From the NCBI RefSeq assembly GCF_004458765.1, contig NZ_SPJX01000184.1:62001-126000 (forward strand): a DNA stretch of 64,000 nt, in the 5' to 3' direction. Below, in pieces: positions 60,844-64,000 of the stretch. The stretch is from Microvirga pakistanensis (GTDB lineage: Bacteria > Pseudomonadota > Alphaproteobacteria > Rhizobiales > Beijerinckiaceae). The translations under genes and the position numbers were made by a program. Numbering within the stretch: position 1 is the stretch's first letter; every line of letters starts with the position of its first letter. A model generated the notes under the pieces. The model ran no database searches, was not told the origin of the DNA, and saw only the letters and a list, made by a program, of their open reading frames with translations.

Positions 60844-62136
60844 ATGGTGGACATCGCGACCAGGGTCTACAATCATACCTGGAAGATCGACCCGATCGTT
60901 CGGTCGGTCCTGGACACGGACTTTTACAAGCTCCTGATGGCGCAGACGATCTTTCGCCGCCATCGGGACGTGCAGGTGACCTTCGGCATCCATAATCGCA
61001 CCACCCGGATCCGGTTGGCCGACATCATCGATGCGGGCGAACTTCGAGAGCAGCTTGACCATGTGCGGACCCTCTCGCTCACGCGCGGCGAGTCCACCTG
61101 GCTTCGCGGCAATACCTTCTACGGCAAGCGGCAGATGTTCTCGCCGGAGTTCATGGATTGGCTCGAGACCTTCCGTTTTCCGGAATACCTCCTGGAGAAG
61201 GAGGATGGCCAATATGTGCTGACATTTCACGGACCGTGGATCGAAACCACCATGTGGGAGATCCCGGCTCTCGCCATCCTCAACGAACTGCGCTCGCGCG
61301 GGGTCCTGCGGGGCATGGGCAAATTCGAGCTGCAGGTGCTCTATGCCCGCGCGATGACCCGCGTGTGGGAGAAGATCGAGCGCCTGAGGAGGTTGCCGGA
61401 TCTCTCCATCTCGGATTTCGGCACGCGCCGCCGCCATGGCTTCCTGTGGCAGGATTGGTGCGTGCAGGCCATGCTCGAAGGCCTGGGATCATCCTTCCTC
61501 GGCACGTCGAACTGCCTCATCGCCATGCGCCGCGAGGTGGAGGCCGTGGGCACCAACGCCCATGAGTTGCCCATGGTCTATGCCGCGCTCACAGACAGCG
61601 ACGAGGAACTGGCGCGATCCCCCTATTGCGTGCTGGCCGATTGGCAGGAGGATTACGAAGGCAACCTGCGCGTCATCCTGCCCGATACCTACGGCACGAC
61701 GAACTTTCTCCGGAATGCCCCCGACTGGGTATCCTCCTGGACCGGCATCCGCATCGACTCCAAGGATCCCATCGAGGGAGGAGAGGAGGCCATTGCGTGG
61801 TGGCGCCAGCGCGGTCAGAACCCGCGTGAAAAACTCGCCATCTTCTCCGATGGCCTCGACGTCGACGTGATCGAGCGCATCCACGAGAATTTCCGTGGCC
61901 GCATGCGCATCGGTTACGGCTGGGGCACGTTGCTCACGAACGACTTCCGTGGGCTCGTTCCCGAGGGCGGGCTCGATCCCATTTCAATCGTCTGCAAGGT
62001 CATTTCCGCCGATGGCCGCCCGACCGTGAAGCTTTCGGACAACCCCACCAAGGCCATGGGGCCCGAGGAGGAGGTCGAGCGCTACAAGCGCGTGTTCCAC
62101 GTGGGGTCGCAGACGGCGCAACCGGTATTGGTGTGA
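60844..62136 (+). CDS. pncB: Nicotinate phosphoribosyltransferase
   Basis: Makes nicotinate mononucleotide from nicotinate and PRPP, the salvage step for NAD. The 430-residue protein has the conserved [17 protein letters not shown] (about 21-37). The phosphorylated-histidine region follows with [13 protein letters not shown] (about 195-207). [23 protein letters not shown] (about 331-344) and [12 protein letters not shown] complete the pattern. Length is typical of the bacterial type. The stop is 4 bases before the pxpA start, so the two genes are co-transcribed. Confidence 0.95.
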   Translation: MVDIATRVYNHTWKIDPIVRSVLDTDFYKLLMAQTIFRRHRDVQVTFGIHNRTTRIRLADIIDAGELREQLDHVRTLSLTRGESTWLRGNTFYGKRQMFSPEFMDWLETFRFPEYLLEKEDGQYVLTFHGPWIETTMWEIPALAILNELRSRGVLRGMGKFELQVLYARAMTRVWEKIERLRRLPDLSISDFGTRRRHGFLWQDWCVQAMLEGLGSSFLGTSNCLIAMRREVEAVGTNAHELPMVYAALTDSDEELARSPYCVLADWQEDYEGNLRVILPDTYGTTNFLRNAPDWVSSWTGIRIDSKDPIEGGEEAIAWWRQRGQNPREKLAIFSDGLDVDVIERIHENFRGRMRIGYGWGTLLTNDFRGLVPEGGLDPISIVCKVISADGRPTVKLSDNPTKAMGPEEEVERYKRVFHVGSQTAQPVLV

Positions 62137-62140
62137 GGCA

Positions 62141-62905
62141 ATGAAGATCGATCTGAACAGCGATATGGGCGAGAGCTTCGGGGCGTGGTCGATGGGCGAC
62201 GACGAGGCGATGCTCGATATCGTCTCGTCGGCCAACATCGCATGCGGTTTCCATGCAGGTGATCCGTCCACCATGTTCCGCACGGCGGAGATCGCCAAGC
62301 GCAAGGGCGTGGCGGTCGGCGCGCATCCGGGCTTCAACGACCTGCATGGCTTCGGCCGGCGGGTGATCCGCGGCGATTCCCCGGCCGAGATCGAACGCAT
62401 GATCGCCTACCAGATCGGAGCCATGCAGGCCGTGGCCGCCCTGGCCGGTCATAAGGTCACCTTTGTGAAGGTTCACGGTTCGCTCAACAACATGGCGAAC
62501 GAGGAGGAGAGCCTGGCGCTGGCGATCGCCCGCGCCATCAAGGGGGTGGATGCAAGCCTCGTCAACGTGTGCATGCCGGGACTCCTGATGGAGAAGGCAT
62601 CGGAAACCGTCGGCATTCCGGTGGTGCGGGAGTTCTTCGCCGATCGCACCTATGAGGACGACGGCTCGCTGACCAGCCGCAAGAAGCCCGGCTCCGTTCT
62701 ACACGATACGGATGCGGCGGCCGAACGCGTGCTGCGCACGTTACAGGACGGGGCCATCATCTCGACCTCGGGCAAGCGCATCCCCATCGCGATCGACACC
62801 ATCTGCGTGCACGGCGACGAGCCGAGCGCCGTCGCTATGGCACGCACGGTCAGGGCAAAGCTCGAAGCCAACGGCATCACCATCGCTCCGTTCTCGGGAA
62901 CATAG
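62141..62905 (+). CDS. pxpA: 5-oxoprolinase subunit A (PxpA, LamB/YcsF family)
   Basis: Part of the ATP-dependent 5-oxoprolinase that opens pyroglutamate to glutamate together with PxpB and PxpC. The 254-residue protein shows [15 protein letters not shown] (residues 2-16), [13 protein letters not shown] (about 30-42), VGAHPGFND and [19 protein letters not shown] (about 165-183). The usual VKPHGALYN is VKVHGSLNN here. PxpB and PxpC are not next to it. It starts 4 bases after pncB and its stop precedes a methyltransferase start. Confidence 0.93.
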   Translation: MKIDLNSDMGESFGAWSMGDDEAMLDIVSSANIACGFHAGDPSTMFRTAEIAKRKGVAVGAHPGFNDLHGFGRRVIRGDSPAEIERMIAYQIGAMQAVAALAGHKVTFVKVHGSLNNMANEEESLALAIARAIKGVDASLVNVCMPGLLMEKASETVGIPVVREFFADRTYEDDGSLTSRKKPGSVLHDTDAAAERVLRTLQDGAIISTSGKRIPIAIDTICVHGDEPSAVAMARTVRAKLEANGITIAPFSGT

Positions 62906-62906
62906 C

Positions 62907-63650
62907 GTGACGTTCAAGGATCATTTCTCGGAAAAGTCGGGCGATTATGCAGCCTATCGTCCGACCTATCCGCGCTCGCTCGTCGATTACCTCGCCGGTC
63001 TTTGCGGGCAGACGGATGTGGCGCTTGATGTCGGCTGCGGCACGGGACAGCTCTCGGTGCTGCTGGCGGAGCGTTTCAGCCGCGTGATCGCCACGGATGC
63101 GAGCGCGCAGCAGATCGTGCAGGCCGAGGCGCATGAGCGCGTGGAGTATCGTGTGGCGCCGGCGGAGCGGAGCGGCCTTGTCGAGCACACGGTCGATCTG
63201 ATCACGGCCGCGCAGGCGGCGCATTGGTTCGATCTCGATGCCTTTTATGAGGAGGCGCGTCGCGTCGGAAAGCCGGGCGCGGTGCTGGCGCTCATCACCT
63301 ATGGGGTGATCCGGGCAGAGCCCGGCATCGACCCTATCATTCGGCACTTCTACAAGGATGTGGTCGGCGCCTATTGGCCGCCGGAGCGCCGCCATGTGGA
63401 GGAGGGGTATCGCTCCTTCGCGTTTCCTTTTGATGAATGGGATGCGCCGCCTCTGGCCATCGAGGTGGAGTGGCAGGCTTCCGACCTCATCGGTTATGTC
63501 GACACATGGTCAGCCGTTCGCGGGCTTGAGAAAGCGCAAGGACGTGAACCTCTCGAAAGATTCGAGCGCGAGCTCGTGGCGCATTGGGGCGAGCCGCGGC
63601 GCCGGCGCGTCATTCGCTTTCCCCTATCCCTGCGCGTCGGACGGATGTGA
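62907..63650 (+). CDS. SAM-dependent methyltransferase (class I)
   Basis: A 247-residue methyltransferase. The N-terminal FSEKSGDYAAYRPTYPRSLV is a common lead of this group (UbiE/COG2226-like). SAM motif I is ALDVGCGTGQLSVLLAE (about residues 40-56), motif II is VIATDASAQQI, and AAQAAHWFDLDAFYEEARRV completes the core. The C-terminal region has HWGEPRRRRVIRFPLSLRVG. The acceptor is unknown. GTG at 62907 is one base after the pxpA stop, so it is probably in the same operon. The 3' end overlaps the convergent dehalogenase gene by 27 bases. Confidence 0.85.
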   Translation: MTFKDHFSEKSGDYAAYRPTYPRSLVDYLAGLCGQTDVALDVGCGTGQLSVLLAERFSRVIATDASAQQIVQAEAHERVEYRVAPAERSGLVEHTVDLITAAQAAHWFDLDAFYEEARRVGKPGAVLALITYGVIRAEPGIDPIIRHFYKDVVGAYWPPERRHVEEGYRSFAFPFDEWDAPPLAIEVEWQASDLIGYVDTWSAVRGLEKAQGREPLERFERELVAHWGEPRRRRVIRFPLSLRVGRM

Positions 63651-64000
63651 CCGATCCGCCGCGAACGCTTTCGCCAGGAACGGCGTGAGCGCGGAGAGCG
63701 TCTCCTCGGGCGCTTCCTCTGCGAGGTAATGGCCGCAATCGATTCCATGCCCATCCACGTGGTCCGCCCAGTCGCGCCACACCGCCAGAACGTCGTACCA
63801 GCGTTCCAAGCCGTTGCGCAGCCCCCAGAGCGCCAGGACCGGGCAGGCGATGCGCCGCCCGGCCCTCATGTCGGCTTCGTCGAGTTGCATGTCGATGGTC
63901 GCGCCCGCGCGGTAATCCTCGCACATGGCATGGATGGTCTCGGGATCGGTGAAGCAGCGCCGGTATTCCGCCAGGGCTTGCGCATCGAACATCGCACGCC
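63624..64000 (-). CDS. Haloacetate dehalogenase-like alpha/beta hydrolase, C-terminal part (cut by right edge)
   Basis: The C-terminal 124 residues run off the right edge in frame. EYRRCFTDPETIHAMCEDYR and GATIDMQLDEADM match the cap region of fluoroacetate/haloacetate dehalogenases. CPVLALWG is the strand before the active site region, and DCGHYLAEEAPEET carries the catalytic histidine. The nucleophilic aspartate lies outside the window, so dehalogenase activity cannot be confirmed; a related epoxide hydrolase-like enzyme is possible. The last 27 bases overlap the convergent methyltransferase gene. Confidence 0.82.
   Translation of the reverse strand, partial: RAMFDAQALAEYRRCFTDPETIHAMCEDYRAGATIDMQLDEADMRAGRRIACPVLALWGLRNGLERWYDVLAVWRDWADHVDGHGIDCGHYLAEEAPEETLSALTPFLAKAFAADRSHPSDAQG

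Overview
The window looks like chromosomal DNA from a GC-rich alphaproteobacterium of the order Hyphomicrobiales (Rhizobiales), most like Microvirga or Methylobacterium. That placement is inferred from gene content: CtrA with its phosphotransferase ChpT and its inhibitor SciP, DUF1134, DUF1217, DUF6894, a PraR-like regulator, LuxI/LuxR, PmtA, a GckA-type glycerate kinase and EcfG-type promoters. No rRNA, prophage, insertion sequence or CRISPR array was seen.

Layout. 1-7.1 kb is a chemotaxis and flagellar block: cheB (cut by the left edge), cheR, flagellin, a DUF1217 protein and a methyl-accepting chemotaxis receptor. 7.3-8.8 kb holds small stress proteins. 9.0-11.2 kb is a quorum-sensing locus (small gene, luxI with a lux box, luxR, divergent praR-like gene). 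11.2-18.2 kb holds envelope stress proteins, two single-domain response regulators around a UV-damage endonuclease gene, and a SWIB protein. 18.3-21.2 kb is housekeeping. 21.3-26.8 kb is a cell-cycle and motility control block: chpT, ctrA, fliJ, a FlbD-like DNA-binding domain without its other domains, and sciP. 27-32 kb holds mnmA, pmtA, tRNA-Met, rhodanese and terC. 32.4-38.5 kb has algD and algA homologues (GDP-mannuronate supply) and two paralogous LuxR-type response regulators. 38.5-46.5 kb is a Liv-type ABC transporter with a GMC oxidoreductase and a divergent aldehyde dehydrogenase. 46.6-53.4 kb is a Ugp-like ABC operon with a phosphodiesterase-fold protein, a HAD phosphatase and a DeoR regulator. 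53.5-64 kb holds glycerate kinase, an orphan histidine kinase, CsbD, TusA, MobA, Mrp, a general-stress flavin-type protein, a PQQ-type sugar dehydrogenase with cytochrome c, PncB, PxpA, a methyltransferase and a cut haloacetate dehalogenase.

Three regulatory layers can be read from the DNA. First, nine EcfG-type promoters (GGAAC, 16-17 bases, CGTT; five exact, four with one mismatch) sit just upstream of small stress genes and of the response regulators flanking uvsE. Second, CtrA-like boxes (TTAA-N7-TTAAC) lie upstream of sciP, the FlbD-like gene and one LuxR-type regulator, with half-sites by ctrA and flagellin. Third, a lux box precedes luxI. A further feature is a family of roughly 95-120 bp intergenic palindromic elements whose CTAG ends supply the TAG stop codons of neighbouring genes.
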